From Anadara kagoshimensis (lineage: Eukaryota > Mollusca > Bivalvia > Arcoida > Arcidae), in the NCBI GenBank assembly GCA_021292105.1, contig CM037870.1, positions 68,799,260 to 68,863,259 on the forward strand: a DNA stretch of 64,000 nt, in the 5' to 3' direction. Shown piece by piece: positions 61,681 to 64,000 of this stretch (the first letter of the stretch is position 1; each line of letters begins with the position of its first letter). Position numbers and translations under genes: made by a program. The notes under the pieces were generated by a model. The model did not search any database. It saw only the letters and a list, made by a program, of their open reading frames with translations, and was not told the origin of the DNA.

Positions 61681-63225
61681 TAAAGTGGACAAATGGGTAC
61701 AAGGACACACAGTAGTGCTAAACAATGAGGAGGTACATGAAGGATTTCCATTGTTTGAACCAGATAATGATTCTGAGATTCGCAAAGAAGTAGAAATATT
61801 AAAAACAAATACACCAAGGAAAGAACTTTTGCATTTACGTTACATTGAGAAATTCTCATCGTGGTTTCATCTTGTTAGCGCAGTTGGTCAGCTTAAAAGG
61901 TTTGCGAAAGCGATCAAAAACAAAAACAAGCAATGTTTGGGTACTCATCTTTCTACTGAGGAGCGACAACAAACTGAATTATTTCTACTAAAGAATGCTC
62001 AACACGAGGTGTATCAATCAAGTCTTAGTTTTGATCATAAACATTCTATTATCATTCCAAAAAGCCATCACATTGCAACACTCTTAGTGCGCAAATATCA
62101 TCAAAAAGTGAATCATCAAGGCCGCCATTTCACAGAAGGTTCGCTTCGTTCAGCCGGTTTGTGGATTGTTGGATGCAAGAACTTAGTTTCATCAGTTATT
62201 AAGGGCTGTGTAAATTGTCGCAAATTTCGTGGTAGTACAGTTACGCAAATAATGTCAGATCTTCCGGAGGATAGACAAACTCCTTCTCCGCCCTTTACTT
62301 GTGTAGGAGTCGACACGTTCTGACCATGGACTATTGTGACTAGACGTACACGAGGAGCAGTAATCAATAATAAACGTTGGGCTGTACTATTCACCTGCTT
62401 GTCATCTCGAGCTATACACATTGAAGTTGTAGAAAGCTTAAGTTCTGAGGCATTCATTAATGCTTTGCGAAGATTTATCGCCATAAGAGGTCCAGTTAAA
62501 CAATTTTGTTCTGATCGAGGGCAAATTTCGTAAGTGCGACAACAGATCTAGGCATCAAGTCAGTCAACGTTGAAGATGGACCAATAAAGAATTTCTTAGA
62601 CAGCCACCAAACGACTTGGTTATTTAATGCGCCTCATAGTTCACATATGGGTGGTTCATGGGAACGCATGATAGGGGTGACACGGAGAATATTAGATCAA
62701 GTGCTCTCTGATGTTCACGCAAATAACTTGACTCATGATGTGTTAGTTACACTTATGGCAGAGATTGTTGGTATAGGTAATGCTCGTCCACTTGTGCCTT
62801 TGTCTAGTGATCCGGCCTTGCCTGAAGTGTTATCACCAGATATGCTTTTAACTCAAACGACAGAACCCATGGTATCGCCTCCTATGGATTCGGTCAACTT
62901 AAAGGTTCAATGGCAACAAGTGCAAAAGTTAGCAGACTTATTTTGGTCACGTTGGCGAACAGAATACCTTCAGAATTTACAACACCGACGTAAGTGGCAA
63001 TATCCTGAACGAGATCTAAAGGAAGGAGATATTGTTCTTCTAAAAGATAAACAGTTATCCAGAGGAGAATGGCCAACAGGCATTATCATGAAAACATATC
63101 CGAGTGTAGACGGAAAAATTAGAAAGGTTTTAGTTCGTGTTGTGAAGGACGGAAAAGGCTTAGAAGACGTTCGACCAATTTCTGAAGTTATTCTTCTGGT
63201 ACATCATGCTGACACAGAGTGTTAA
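61681..63225 (+). pseudogene. BEL/Pao integrase remnant
   Basis: The zinc-binding H-H-C-C region is in KYHQKVNHQGRHFTEGSLRS and KGCVNCRKFRG. The core follows with CVGVDTF (first Asp, then a TGA stop at 62321), FCSDRG (second Asp, then a frameshift) and GGSWERMIG (catalytic Glu). The C-terminal part (62647-63225) ends with LKEGDIVLLKD, GEWPTGII and RPISEVILLV, typical of the group. All three catalytic acids are present but in separated frames. Confidence 0.9.
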
Positions 63226-63440
63226 ATCAAGGTGTTTGATAAGTGTTATATCTGAGTTGGTGCTGAGGTCCTACGGTGCATTACCTACTAGTAATGCCAT
63301 CATAATGTTATCATAATTTGTAGTTTTTCCTTTAGTTCAGTTGTTATTACGACAAGGATTATATGTCGAAATTCAAGAATGATTTATTTATATTATAATT
63401 GTGTATTTTGATATGTCATAGTAGTGATACCAAGGGTATC

Positions 63441-63452
63441 AGGTGGGGAGTA
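63441..63452 (+). other. Polypurine tract before the right LTR
   Basis: AGGTGGGGAG lies directly before TATGCTGCC of the right LTR, the expected place for plus-strand priming. Confidence 0.6.
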
Positions 63453-64000
63453 TGCTGCCTGGAATCCGAACAGGGTCCGCCCCGTTACCTTCGAGGGTTT
63501 TAGAAAAAATATTGTGTTTCCGCCGAAGTTGAAGAAACCGCATGGTCCACAGCGGACAAAAAGATCAAGTCAAGGACTTAAAACAAGACTATGTTACACC
63601 ACAGTTATGTTCACTACATCTATAGCCAGTACTTGTATATTGCATGTGTTCACAATCTACTCAGTGTTCACTTATATCTAGCCGGTGCATGTATGTTACA
63701 TGTATCTAGTCAATACTTGTATATTGCATGTGTTCACTTATATCTAGCCAGTGCATGTATGTTGCATGCATCTAGTCAGTACTTGTATATTGCATGTGTT
63801 CACTTATATCTAGTCAGTGTTCACTTATATCTAGTCAGTACATGTGTTCACTTATACTAGTGCCAGTTTCACTGTTATAATTTCACTTATATCTGGTAAT
63901 TTAATACATATATTTCTGTGCTGCTTTCTTATATACAGCTTGCACTCCATACATTGTGTATGCTTATACTGCGTATTCACTCAACCTGCTTTTATTTCTT
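63453..64000 (+). repeat. Right LTR of the BEL/Pao element, truncated by window end
   Basis: It begins TGCTGCCTGGAATCCGAACA and repeats the left LTR. It holds more copies of the AGTACTTGTATATTGCATG / TTCACTTATATCTAG sub-repeat than the left LTR. It runs off the window at CTGCTTTTATTTCTT. Confidence 0.88.

Larger units (their letters stand above)
57275..64000 (+). mobile_element. BEL/Pao LTR retrotransposon, broken, right LTR cut by the window end
   Basis: The order is LTR, gag, zinc knuckles, aspartic protease, reverse transcriptase, RNase H, integrase, LTR. This order and the motifs match the BEL/Pao group. Frameshifts, stops and an internal deletion in RNase H make it non-coding. Both LTRs begin TGCTGCC and differ by small indels, so the insertion is not recent. 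The target-site duplication cannot be checked because the right end is outside the window. Confidence 0.92.

Noticed and set aside
58208..63225. Host genes in the many mid-sized frames of this stretch
   Set aside because: All match consecutive domains of one BEL/Pao element between two LTRs.

Overview
This is animal nuclear DNA: AT-rich, split by GT/AG introns and full of transposons. A lophotrochozoan, most likely a bivalve mollusc, fits best. The evidence is a GPI-type alkaline phosphatase gene, tRNA-headed SINEs carrying a 'GAGTGAGTGAGT' tract of the kind common in molluscs, a Helitron-like 3' end of a type common in molluscan DNA, a BEL/Pao LTR element and a jockey/CR1-like LINE. The species cannot be named from the sequence alone.

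One host gene is supported. An alkaline phosphatase on the + strand runs in nine visible exons from 5801 to 48072. It gives 508 codons with all phases matching, ending in a hydrophobic GPI-anchor signal. The first exon, with start codon and signal peptide, was not found and is probably upstream of the window. About 1.5 kb of coding sequence is spread over 42 kb, and the introns are filled with minisatellites and transposons.

Region by region: 1-5800 holds the upstream side of the gene (or intron 1), with several minisatellite arrays. Positions 5801-11894 hold exons 1-4; an 81-bp array (8821-11408) has copied the end of exon 3 together with its splice donor about 32 times. Positions 11895-31617 are intron 4, with a 10.9-kb TIR element holding about 335 copies of a 32-bp unit (15930-26854), two copies of a second MITE family and a Helitron-like end. 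Positions 31618-36948 hold exons 5-8, with a pure 39-bp array in intron 6. Positions 36949-47779 are intron 8, with a 5.8-kb TIR element of about 97 copies of a 58-bp unit. Positions 47780-48072 are the last exon. Positions 49830-54721 are a broken LINE, and 57275-64000 a broken BEL/Pao element whose right LTR runs off the window.

The most striking pattern is one family of TIR-bounded elements, present in at least nine copies. The termini begin near CAGTACAGACCTGTCGAAAG and are probably flanked by TA. Small copies of about 210-225 bp carry at most two internal subunits. Other copies have expanded different but related internal segments into arrays with units of 28, 32, 36, 38 and 58 bp. Tandem arrays occupy roughly 24 kb, more than a third of the window.
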